A stretch of DNA of 10,992 nucleotides from Bacteroidaceae bacterium (GTDB lineage Bacteria; Bacteroidota; Bacteroidia; Bacteroidales; Bacteroidaceae). The DNA lies in assembly GCA_017558165.1 (NCBI GenBank), contig JAFYWE010000024.1:1-10992 (forward strand), in the 5' to 3' direction. A program made the position numbers and the translations under genes. The notes under the pieces were generated by a model. The model saw nothing but the letters and a program-made list of their open reading frames with translations, had not been told where the DNA came from and did no database searches. This document shows, piece after piece, positions 1 to 7,521 of the stretch (position 1 is the stretch's first letter; each line of letters begins with the position of its first letter).

Positions 1-34
1 CGATAGGGAGTCAACAACTGTTGGCTCCCTATCG
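1..34 (+). terminator. Strong hairpin, probable Rho-independent terminator of an upstream gene
   Basis: The arms CGATAGGGAG (1-10) and CTCCCTATCG (25-34) are perfectly complementary. The stem continues through a T-G wobble (11/24) and four more pairs (12-15 with 20-23) to a four-base loop AACT, giving a 15-bp stem. A short T-rich stretch TCTTT follows at 35-39, which is a weak U-tract. It lies 246 bases before purH with no gene in between, so it most likely ends transcription of a plus-strand gene outside the window. The weak U-tract leaves open a bidirectional terminator or an RNA-processing hairpin. The left side cannot be examined because the hairpin starts at the window edge. Confidence 0.7.
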
Positions 35-114
35 TCTTTAGACATTACTACCCGCAAGACAGCAGATTCCCGCGAACTGGTAGCCCCCATAAGCGGTCAT
101 TCACAACACTATGC

Positions 115-130
115 AAATATTTAAATATTT
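115..130. repeat. Tandem palindrome AAATATTT x2
   Basis: The self-complementary octamer AAATATTT occurs twice back-to-back at 115-122 and 123-130, inside a 26-base run made only of A and T (115-140). The run is flanked by the perfect inverted pair CGGTCATT (94-101) and AATGACCG (138-145). A protein-binding site or an easily melted promoter element is possible. With AT-rich DNA chance is also possible, and no function can be assigned from sequence alone. Confidence 0.45.
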
Positions 131-204
131 TATATTTAATGACCGATAAATTAGCCGCTTTTTATAGTGCGAAATCGCGTAAAAAAAGCTAACTTCGCGG
201 TAAA

Positions 205-223
205 ATTGGGGAGTCTACCCAAT
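205..223 (+). other. Small hairpin in the purH leader
   Basis: ATTGGG (205-210) pairs perfectly with CCCAAT (218-223) around a seven-base loop GAGTCTA, 58 bases before the purH start codon. If the transcript starts upstream, this would be a short 5'-UTR stem-loop. Six pairs is modest, and no U-tract follows on the plus strand. Its role is unknown. Confidence 0.35.
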
Positions 224-280
224 ATCGCCATTTAACAACTTGGCATTCAATAGAATAAACAATATAAACATCAAATAAAC

Positions 281-1804
281 ATGTCTACAAAAAGAATCAA
301 ATCGGCATTGGTTTCCGTTTTCTACAAGGACGGTCTTGACGAGATTATCAAGCTGCTTCACGCAGACGGTGTTCAACTCATTTCAACAGGTGGCACACAG
401 CAGTTCATCGAGTCACTCGGTATCCCCTGCACGGCAGTGGAGAGCCTTACCGGCTACCCATCAATCCTGGGCGGTCGCGTAAAGACACTGCACCCGAAGG
501 TGTTCGGTGGTATCCTCGGCCGCAGAGAGCTTGAGAAGGACCAGCAGCAGATGGCGGAGTACGAGATACCAGAGATTGACCTTGTAATCGTTGACCTCTA
601 CCCATTTGAGCAGACTGTCGCATCGGGTGCTCCCGAGGCTGACATCATCGAGAAGATTGACATAGGCGGTATCTCGCTCATCCGTGGTGCTGCAAAGAAC
701 TTCAACGATGTTGTCATCGTGGCAAGCAAGGCACAGTATGCCCCACTTCACGAGATCCTGAAGAACAACGGTGCACAGACAACTCTTGAGGAGCGCCGTT
801 TCTTCGCAAAGGAGGCGTTTGCGGTATCATCATCATATGACTCTGCTATCTTCAACTACTTCGACAAGGATACAAACAGTGCATTCCGCCAGACAAACGA
901 CACTCCAATGTCATTGCGTTATGGCGAGAACCCACACCAGAAGGGTGCTTTCTACGGCAACTTCAACGATATGCTTGAGCAGATCCACGGTAAGGAAATC
1001 TCTTACAACAACCTGCTCGACATCAACGCTGCAGTAGAGCTCATCAACGACTTTGCAGGCGAGACAACATTCGCTATCCTCAAGCACAACAACGCTTGCG
1101 GCTTGGCTTCACGTCCTACATTGGCCGAGGCTTGGGATGCGGCGCTTGCAGGTGACCCTGTATCGGCTTTCGGTGGCGTGCTCATCGCCAATGCGAACGT
1201 TGACAAGACTACAGCAGAGAAGGTGAACGAGATCTTCTTCGAGGTTATCATTGCCCCAAGCTATGATGCAGACGCACTTGAGGTTCTCAAGCAGAAGAAG
1301 AACCGCATCATCCTTATCCAGAAGTCAACAGAGATGCCTGAGAAGACATTCCGCAGCGTGTTGAACGGAGTTCTTGTACAGGACCGTGACGCTAAGGTAG
1401 AGACTGCGACTGACCTCCAGGTAGTTTCAAAGATTGCTCCAAAGGATAGCGAGATCGAGGATATGCTCTTCGCGAACAAGATCGTTAAGCACAGCAAGAG
1501 CAACGCAATCGTACTTGCAAAGGGCAAGCAGCTCATCGCAAGCGGCGTGGGCCAGACATCACGCGTTGACTCATTGCGTCACGCCATTGAGAAGGCCGGC
1601 AACTTCGGTTTCTCACTCGAGGGCAGCGTAATGGCCAGCGATGCATTCTTCCCATTTCCCGACTGTGTGCAGATTGCACATGAGGCAGGCGTTACAGCCG
1701 TAGTACACCCAGGTGGTTCAATCCGCGACAAGGAGTCAGTAGACTACTGCGACGAGAACGGTGTTGCAATGGTAATCACCGGCTTCCGTCACTTCAAACA
1801 TTAA
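281..1804 (+). CDS. purH: Bifunctional AICAR formyltransferase / IMP cyclohydrolase PurH
   Basis: Cytoplasmic enzyme for the last two steps of de novo purine synthesis: it formylates AICAR with 10-formyl-tetrahydrofolate, then closes the ring to IMP. The 507-residue product is close to the usual family length. The N-terminal MGS-like cyclohydrolase domain (about 1-150) shows the phosphate-binding STGGT (35-39) and GGRVKTLHP (64-72). The transformylase domain carries RYGENPHQ (213-220), the catalytic Lys-His pair in KHNNACG (268-274), GVGQTSR (422-428), SDAFFPFPD (453-461), HPGGSIRD (477-484) and TGFRHF (500-505). KHNNACG differs slightly from the common KHxNPCG but keeps K268 and H269. The start at 281 gives the expected N-terminus just after an A-rich stretch. 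Isoleucine is almost never ATA (2 of 41), as in well-expressed genes. It is the first gene of the plus-strand run, 24 bp before mreB. Confidence 0.98.
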   Translation: MSTKRIKSALVSVFYKDGLDEIIKLLHADGVQLISTGGTQQFIESLGIPCTAVESLTGYPSILGGRVKTLHPKVFGGILGRRELEKDQQQMAEYEIPEIDLVIVDLYPFEQTVASGAPEADIIEKIDIGGISLIRGAAKNFNDVVIVASKAQYAPLHEILKNNGAQTTLEERRFFAKEAFAVSSSYDSAIFNYFDKDTNSAFRQTNDTPMSLRYGENPHQKGAFYGNFNDMLEQIHGKEISYNNLLDINAAVELINDFAGETTFAILKHNNACGLASRPTLAEAWDAALAGDPVSAFGGVLIANANVDKTTAEKVNEIFFEVIIAPSYDADALEVLKQKKNRIILIQKSTEMPEKTFRSVLNGVLVQDRDAKVETATDLQVVSKIAPKDSEIEDMLFANKIVKHSKSNAIVLAKGKQLIASGVGQTSRVDSLRHAIEKAGNFGFSLEGSVMASDAFFPFPDCVQIAHEAGVTAVVHPGGSIRDKESVDYCDENGVAMVITGFRHFKH

Positions 1805-1828
1805 TCAAGAAAAAACAGAAGAAACAGA

Positions 1829-2845
1829 ATGGGTCTATTTTCATTCACACAAGATGTAGCTATTGACCTCGGAACCGCCAATACCATCGTTTCATACAAT
1901 GGTAAGATTGTCGTTGACGAGCCTTCGGTAGTTGCCATCGACGGACAGAAAAAGATGATTGCGGTTGGTGAGAAGGCAAAGCAGATGCACGAGAAGACCA
2001 ACCCCAACATACAGACAATACGTCCTTTGAGGGACGGTGTCATCGCAGACTTCTATGCCTGCGAGATGATGATGCGCGGTTTCATTGACAAGGTCAATAT
2101 GGGCAGCAAGTTATTCACACCTTCACTGCGCATGGTGATTGGCGTGCCTTACGGCTCTACCGAGGTTGAACTGCGTGCCGTGCGTGACTCTGCAGAGCAC
2201 GCCGGTGGACGCGACGTATATCTCATCTATGAGCCAATGGCTTCGGCACTCGGTATCGGTCTTGACGTAACCGCGCCCGAGGGCAACATGGTCGTTGACA
2301 TAGGTGGTGGCTCTACCGAGATTGCCGTTATCTCTTTGGGCGGTATCGTATCGAACGGTTCACTGCGCACCGCTGGTGACGACTTCACAGCCGACATCCA
2401 GGACTATATGAGCCGCCAGCACAACGTACGCGTCAGCGAGCGTATGGCCGAGCGTATCAAGATCCACGTAGGATCGGCATTGACCGACCTTGGCGACGAG
2501 GCACCACAGGATTACATCGTACACGGTCCTAACCGTATCACTGCGATGCCTATCGAGGTACCTGTATGCTATCAGGAGATCGCGCACTGTATCGACAAGT
2601 CAATCATCAAGATCGAGAACGCGATCATCAGTGCACTGGAGCACACACCACCGGAACTGTATGCCGATATCGTGCACAACGGTATCTACCTTGCAGGTGG
2701 CGGTGCCCTCCTGAGAGGCCTCGACAAGCGTTTGTCAAACAAGATCAACATACCTTTCCACATTGCAGAGAACCCTCTGTACTGCGTGGCAAAGGGTACT
2801 GCACTCGCTCTCAACGACCTTTCTTATCCATTCCTGATGAGATAA
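1829..2845 (+). CDS. mreB: Rod shape-determining actin homologue MreB
   Basis: Bacterial actin that polymerises with ATP on the inner face of the membrane and guides lateral cell-wall synthesis through MreC, MreD, RodA and PBP2. The 338 residues match the usual MreB length. Actin-fold signatures are in order: phosphate-1 loop DLGTANT (13-19), EPMASALG (135-142), phosphate-2 VVDIGGGSTE (155-164), and the adenosine motif with LAGGGALLRGLD (288-299). The N-terminus MGLFSFTQDVAIDLG is typical, with hydrophobic residues that in this family can insert into the membrane. It starts 24 bp after purH and ends 34 bp before mreC, with no visible terminator on either side, so co-transcription with both is likely. 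The gene is intact with nothing missing from the nucleotide site. Confidence 0.98.
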   Translation: MGLFSFTQDVAIDLGTANTIVSYNGKIVVDEPSVVAIDGQKKMIAVGEKAKQMHEKTNPNIQTIRPLRDGVIADFYACEMMMRGFIDKVNMGSKLFTPSLRMVIGVPYGSTEVELRAVRDSAEHAGGRDVYLIYEPMASALGIGLDVTAPEGNMVVDIGGGSTEIAVISLGGIVSNGSLRTAGDDFTADIQDYMSRQHNVRVSERMAERIKIHVGSALTDLGDEAPQDYIVHGPNRITAMPIEVPVCYQEIAHCIDKSIIKIENAIISALEHTPPELYADIVHNGIYLAGGGALLRGLDKRLSNKINIPFHIAENPLYCVAKGTALALNDLSYPFLMR

Positions 2846-2879
2846 GGCGTAATACGTCAATAAAAAAACAGAGAGAACA

Positions 2880-3716
2880 GTGCAGCAGATACTGAATTTC
2901 CTTATAAAGCACAATCACTGGTTCCTTTTCATTCTATTGGAAGGAATCAGTTTTGTGCTTTTGTTCAGTTTCAACAACTACCAGAGCGCATCGATGTTCA
3001 CATCGACGAACGAGGTTGCAGGAAACATCTACTCCATGATTAGCGATGTGGACGGTTACTTCACGCTCAACGACGAGAACCAAGCACTGCTTGAGCACAA
3101 CAAGGAGCTCATAAGCGAGATTGAGGCACTCAAGGAAGAACTTGCGACACTCAAGGACAGCAGTGCCATTGCGGCATTCCCCGACGGGAAATTCCGCTTC
3201 AACACCGCAAGGGCTGTGAATAACTCGCTCAACAAGCTGCAGAACTTCATCACCATAGACAAGGGTGAGAATGACGGTATAGGCTCCGAGATGGGCGTGT
3301 TCAACGACAAGGGAGTCGTGGGCATCATATACCAGACATCGGGAAACTTCTCGCTTGTGATGCCATTGCTCAACAGCAAGAGCATGCTCAGCTGTCGAGT
3401 GAAAGGGAGCAACAGTTTCTGTACACTCCGCTGGCACGGCGAGGAGCTGCAGTACTCGTACCTCATTGACCTGCCGCGATATGCCATATTCCAGCAGGGC
3501 GACACGGTGGTTACAAGCGGATTCTCGTCAATATTCCCGGCCGACATCCCTGTCGGCGAGATCGAACGACTTGAAGACTCGGACGACGGTATGTTCTACC
3601 GCGCCAGAGTAAGGCTTTTCGTTGACTTCGCAAGCATAGACAATGTCTTTGTCGTAGGCAATGACGACAAGAAGGAACAGGACACACTTGAACAGAGCAT
3701 AAACAAACTGAAATGA
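2880..3716 (+). CDS. mreC: Rod shape-determining protein MreC, GTG start
   Basis: Single-pass inner-membrane protein whose periplasmic domain self-assembles and binds PBP2, activating the Rod complex. The 278 residues show a short cytoplasmic tail, one membrane helix (about 14-31), a Glu/Leu-rich coiled coil (about 62-93), then the beta-rich domain with TIDKGENDGIGSEMGVF (125-141) and GDTVVTSGFSSIFP followed by DIPVGEI (207-228). The start is GTG at 2880: the first in-frame ATG encodes residue 39, beyond the membrane helix, and the GTG gives an N-terminus like other Bacteroidales MreC proteins. The tail after residue 260 is charged. The stop overlaps the mreD start as ATGA. A non-ATG start may lower translation relative to mreB, which is an inference. 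Confidence 0.95.
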   Translation: MQQILNFLIKHNHWFLFILLEGISFVLLFSFNNYQSASMFTSTNEVAGNIYSMISDVDGYFTLNDENQALLEHNKELISEIEALKEELATLKDSSAIAAFPDGKFRFNTARAVNNSLNKLQNFITIDKGENDGIGSEMGVFNDKGVVGIIYQTSGNFSLVMPLLNSKSMLSCRVKGSNSFCTLRWHGEELQYSYLIDLPRYAIFQQGDTVVTSGFSSIFPADIPVGEIERLEDSDDGMFYRARVRLFVDFASIDNVFVVGNDDKKEQDTLEQSINKLK

Positions 3717-4216
3717 CAAGCAGCACACTGATAAACATACGCAACTTCATACTCCTGACGTTCGTTCAGGTGCTCATATTCAGCCACATACACCTGTTCG
3801 GCTATGCGACGGCATACATATACCTGATATTCCTGCTTAAGTTGCCACGCCACACCTCAAGGAACGCCCTGCTGATGTGGGGATTCCTGTTCGGACTTGC
3901 TGTCGACATGTTCAGCAACACACCGGGCATAAATGCCGCGGCGGCGACAGCCATGGGATTCGCACGCAACGCATTCCTTGCCACATTCACGCACAAAGGC
4001 ATGCCTGAAGACTTCGTACCAGGAGCCAAGAGCCTCAAATGGGGAAGCTACCTCATATACTCACTTATGTGCATAGTGCTCTTCTATACGATATTGTTCA
4101 TTCTGGAACTGTTCACAATAAGCAACATTGTCCCATTGCTCATAAGCATCGCGTCAAGCACACTGCTCACGATGCTGTTTGTGGTGGTGGCAGAGTGCTT
4201 CTCATTCCGCAAGTGA
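3713..4216 (+). CDS. mreD: Rod shape-determining membrane protein MreD
   Basis: Small integral membrane component of the Rod complex, thought to act with MreC in regulating PBP2 and RodA. The 167-residue product is almost wholly hydrophobic, with about five likely membrane helices. It has the family landmark GLAVDMFSNTPG (61-72), an Asp-containing turn after the second or third helix. The identity also rests on its place between mreC and mrdA. Its ATG overlaps the mreC stop by 4 bp (ATGA), which implies translational coupling, and it ends 4 bp before mrdA. Isoleucine codons are strikingly biased to ATA (13 of 16), unlike purH. Confidence 0.93.
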   Translation: MTSSTLINIRNFILLTFVQVLIFSHIHLFGYATAYIYLIFLLKLPRHTSRNALLMWGFLFGLAVDMFSNTPGINAAAATAMGFARNAFLATFTHKGMPEDFVPGAKSLKWGSYLIYSLMCIVLFYTILFILELFTISNIVPLLISIASSTLLTMLFVVVAECFSFRK

Positions 4217-4220
4217 CAAG

Positions 4221-6068
4221 ATGAAAGACTACAGCTACGACAGCCGCAAATTCGTCCTGGCAGGAGTTGTCATACTTGTTCTTGTCACATACGTGATACG
4301 TCTTTTTGACATCCAGCTACGTAACGAGGACTATAAGACCCTCGCCGACAGCAACGCATATTACAGGAAGACCATATACCCTGCACGCGGACATATGTAT
4401 GACCGCAACGGCAAGCTGTTGGTGTACAACCAGCCGTCGTACGACGTCACATTCATTCCACGCGAGATAAAGAACGTGGATGTGGATGAGCTGTGCAGTG
4501 CCCTGGGCATCACCCGCGAGGAGTACGACAGCAGGATGGAGAGGGTAAAAAACAGGAGGCTGAACCCGGGCTACTCAACCTACACCGAGCAGGAGTTCAT
4601 CACACAGCTGTCGGGCGAGGAATTCGCGAAATTCCAGGAAAAACTGTTCCGTTTCCCGGGCTTTTACCTTCGTAAGCGCTCCATAAGACAATACAACTAC
4701 AATGCAGCCGGAGTGCTTATGGGCGATATCGGTGAGGTATCACAATCAATCATTGACAAGAACCCGTACTACCGCAGGGGAGACTACATTGGCACCCAAG
4801 GCCTCGAGGCATCATATGAGGAAGCTCTCAGGGGAGAGAAGGGAGAAGAGATCCTTCTAAGAGATGCCCACGGACGCATACAGGGCAGCCACAACAACGG
4901 TGCCGATGACAAGCAGGCCGTACGTGGCAAGGACCTCACACTGAGCCTTGACATCGAGCTACAGGAGCTTGGCGAGCGCCTCATGCAGAACAAGATAGGC
5001 AGCATCGTGGCCATTGAACCTGCAACAGGCGAAATCCTGTGTATGGTATCGGCTCCATCGTATGACCCTTCATTGCTCACAGGACGCCAGCGCGGAAAGA
5101 ACCACAAGGAACTCTCTAACGACAAGCGAAAACCGCTTCTCAACCGCGCCATAATGGGTACATACCCCCCAGGCTCAACATTCAAGACATCACAGGCGCT
5201 CACTTTCCTTGAGGAAGGAACAATAACCCCAGAGACCAGTTTCCCATGCGCCGGAGGATTCGTATTCAACAAGTTCAAGTTGGGCTGCCACGCCCACTCA
5301 TCACCCACACCGCTGAAGCCCGCCATAGCCACATCATGCAACGCATACTTCTGCTGGGGACTCCACAGGATGTTCGGCTCAAGCAAATACGAGGGCGGCA
5401 CAAAGGAGGCCATGAACGTGTGGCGCGACTATATGGTGTCAATGGGATTCGGCTACAAGCTGGGAGTTGACCTGCCCGGAGAGGTACGCGGAATGATTCC
5501 CAACGCCGACTTCTACACAAGACACCACGGCAACTACTGGCGAGCTGTGACCGTGATAAGCATTGCCATTGGACAGGGAGAGGTAACGCTCACCCCGTTG
5601 CAGATAGCAAACCTTGGAGCGACCATTGCAAACAGGGGTACATATATAACCCCGCATATGGTCAAGGCTATTGAGGGTGATACAATCAGACAGGAATTCC
5701 TTACACCAAAGAGTACCAAGGTCGGGCGTAAGGCATACGAAGAGGTGGTAGAGGGCATGCGCCTTGCCGTGACCGACGGTACTTGCCGTGCCGCGAACAT
5801 CCCAGGACTTGACGTATGCGGCAAGACGGGTACCGCACAGAACAAAGGCAAGGACCACTCGGCATTCATGGGCTTTGCACCAATGGACAACCCCAAGATA
5901 GCCATTGCCGTATATGTGGAGAACGGTGGTTTCGGTGCAACATACGGAGTACCCATCGGCGCACTGCTGATGGAAAAGTACCTTAACGGTGAGCTGTCTG
6001 AGGAGAGCAAGAAGAAAGCAGAGGAAATACAGAAGAAGGTAATAAACTATGGAACAGAAGAGAGGTAG
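4221..6068 (+). CDS. mrdA: Penicillin-binding protein 2, peptidoglycan transpeptidase
   Basis: Class B PBP that cross-links new glycan strands in the elongation machinery, in partnership with RodA. The 615 residues show a short cytoplasmic N-terminus, one membrane anchor (about 11-28), the non-catalytic pedestal domain (RGHMYDRNG at 56-64; GTQGLEASYEEALRGEKG at 191-208), and a C-terminal transpeptidase domain. All three catalytic motifs are present: STFK (319-322, nucleophile S319), SCN (372-374) and KTGTAQ (535-540). ATG 4221 is chosen because it sits 4 bp after the mreD stop and gives a normal MKDYSYDSRK N-terminus. An ATG at 4179 is in frame but would add an implausible tryptophan-rich leader inside mreD. 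The C-terminus overlaps rodA by 20 bp. Confidence 0.97.
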   Translation: MKDYSYDSRKFVLAGVVILVLVTYVIRLFDIQLRNEDYKTLADSNAYYRKTIYPARGHMYDRNGKLLVYNQPSYDVTFIPREIKNVDVDELCSALGITREEYDSRMERVKNRRLNPGYSTYTEQEFITQLSGEEFAKFQEKLFRFPGFYLRKRSIRQYNYNAAGVLMGDIGEVSQSIIDKNPYYRRGDYIGTQGLEASYEEALRGEKGEEILLRDAHGRIQGSHNNGADDKQAVRGKDLTLSLDIELQELGERLMQNKIGSIVAIEPATGEILCMVSAPSYDPSLLTGRQRGKNHKELSNDKRKPLLNRAIMGTYPPGSTFKTSQALTFLEEGTITPETSFPCAGGFVFNKFKLGCHAHSSPTPLKPAIATSCNAYFCWGLHRMFGSSKYEGGTKEAMNVWRDYMVSMGFGYKLGVDLPGEVRGMIPNADFYTRHHGNYWRAVTVISIAIGQGEVTLTPLQIANLGATIANRGTYITPHMVKAIEGDTIRQEFLTPKSTKVGRKAYEEVVEGMRLAVTDGTCRAANIPGLDVCGKTGTAQNKGKDHSAFMGFAPMDNPKIAIAVYVENGGFGATYGVPIGALLMEKYLNGELSEESKKKAEEIQKKVINYGTEER

Positions 6069-7521
6069 CATATTGGGGAGAATCGACTGGTGGACACTGC
6101 TCCTCTACGCATCACTTGCATTCATGGGGTGGCTGGCAATATGTGGCGCCAGCTACAGCTTCGTCGAGACCGATTATCTGGAGTTCCTGAACCCCGGCGA
6201 GAGAACCGGAAAGCAGGCGATGTGGATGGGCGTATCGGTAGTTGTAGGCATGCTGTTGCTCTGCATAAAGAAGCACACATACAGGAATCTCTCATGGCTC
6301 ATATACATAGCCATGCTGGCGCTTTGCGTCGTCACCATATTCATAGCCAAGGACACCAAGGGATCGCTCTCCTGGATAGCCATAGGCCCGATAAAGATAC
6401 AGCCTGCCGAGTTCATGAAATTCGCCACTGCGCTCACTCTTGCCGCATTCATGGGACGCAGGGAGTTCAACATAGGCAACAATATTGACCTTATAAAATG
6501 CATGGCCATCATCATGCTGCCCATGGTAGTCATCGTTGGGCAGAAGGAGACCGGCAGCGCATTGGTCTACCTGGCATTCTTCCTTGTACTCTACCGCGAG
6601 GGCATGACAGGCCTGTTCCTGCTTATGGGCGTCAGCGCCATAGTCTATTTTGTAGTGGGAATAAAGTACGGACAGGTAGATTTCGAGTCATTGCCGATAA
6701 AGATAGGACCATATGCCGTGACAGTGCTCATCCAGATGTTCTCCATCGCCATGGTCAAGTTCTGGTGCAAGCATGACAGGACATTCATCACACTGCTGAT
6801 TGTAAATGCAACGGTGACATTGCTGTCATACTGGACTGCAGTTTACCTCATCGAGTTCAACATAATGTACCCCCAGTATCTGCTGCTTGCTTTCAATTTC
6901 GTGTATCTGCTGATGCGCATAAGACTTGGCAAGGAGCCGAAGAACCTGTGGATTGCGCTTTACATTGTAGGTGCGCTTATATTCTTCCACTCATGCAGCT
7001 ATGTGATGGAGAATGTGCTTAAGCCTCACCAGCAGGTGCGTATAGAGGTGTTGCTAGGTCTCAAGGAGGACCTTGCCGGAGCGGGATACAACGTTCACCA
7101 GTCAAAGATTGCGATAGGCTCGGGGGGGCTCACAGGAAAGGGGTTCCTGAACGGCACACAGACAAAGCTGGATTATGTCCCCGAACAGGACACTGACTTC
7201 ATATTCTGTACAATAGGCGAGGAGCAGGGATTCATGGGATCGACATTCGTGATGGTGGTCTTCATCGCTTTCATACTCAGACTGATGGCACTTGCCGAGA
7301 GGCAGGACGACAGGTTCGGACGCGCATTCGGCTACTCCCTTGCATCGATATTCTTCTTCCACTTCGCAATCAACATCGGAATGGTTATTGGAATAACGCC
7401 GGTTATCGGTATCCCATTACCGTTCTTCAGCTACGGAGGATCGTCATTTCTGGGATTCTCTATCCTGCTGTTTACTTTCCTGAGGATTGACGCTGACCGC
7501 GAGACGAAGGGCAGAGCCTGA
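6049..7521 (+). CDS. rodA: SEDS-family peptidoglycan glycosyltransferase RodA, enlarged form
   Basis: Polytopic membrane enzyme that polymerises lipid II into glycan strands during elongation, paired with PBP2. Family motifs in order are QPAEFMKF (118-125), KETGSAL (166-172), GSGGLTGKGFLNGTQ (357-371), PEQDTDFIF (378-386) with D383 at the position of the essential SEDS aspartate, and IGIPLPFFSYGGSS (453-466). At 490 residues it is about 120 longer than the roughly 370-residue enterobacterial RodA. The extra length lies between about 185 and 330, between the KETG and GSGG motifs, and is mostly hydrophobic, suggesting extra membrane helices. The start overlaps mrdA by 20 bp. The last 50 bp overlap the opposite-strand gldH. 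Confidence 0.97.
   Translation: MEQKRGSILGRIDWWTLLLYASLAFMGWLAICGASYSFVETDYLEFLNPGERTGKQAMWMGVSVVVGMLLLCIKKHTYRNLSWLIYIAMLALCVVTIFIAKDTKGSLSWIAIGPIKIQPAEFMKFATALTLAAFMGRREFNIGNNIDLIKCMAIIMLPMVVIVGQKETGSALVYLAFFLVLYREGMTGLFLLMGVSAIVYFVVGIKYGQVDFESLPIKIGPYAVTVLIQMFSIAMVKFWCKHDRTFITLLIVNATVTLLSYWTAVYLIEFNIMYPQYLLLAFNFVYLLMRIRLGKEPKNLWIALYIVGALIFFHSCSYVMENVLKPHQQVRIEVLLGLKEDLAGAGYNVHQSKIAIGSGGLTGKGFLNGTQTKLDYVPEQDTDFIFCTIGEEQGFMGSTFVMVVFIAFILRLMALAERQDDRFGRAFGYSLASIFFFHFAINIGMVIGITPVIGIPLPFFSYGGSSFLGFSILLFTFLRIDADRETKGRA

Larger units (their letters stand above)
35..280 (+). promoter_or_regulatory. Non-coding leader upstream of purH, likely holding the operon promoter
   Basis: This 246-base stretch holds no convincing ORF or RNA gene. 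It contains an A/T-only run (115-140), several short inverted repeats, and A-rich sequence just before the purH start, typical of Bacteroidota genes that lack a Shine-Dalgarno. It is the only sizeable gap before the six-gene plus operon, so a promoter is expected here by position. I find no exact match to the Bacteroidota -7 consensus TAnnTTTG. The nearest are TAAAATTG (201-208) and TATATTTA (131-138), each with one mismatch and no clear -33 partner, so I do not place the promoter. I recognise no known riboswitch. Confidence 0.5.

Noticed and set aside
4179..4220. Upstream ATG for mrdA
   Set aside because: It adds MWWWQSASHSASDK from inside mreD, unlike PBP2 N-termini. ATG 4221 sits just after the mreD stop and fits the family.
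5439..6071. 210-codon minus-strand open frame opposite mrdA
   Set aside because: It lies inside the PBP2 transpeptidase domain on the other strand and has no motif support. The 209-codon frame at 4784-5413 is rejected for the same reason.
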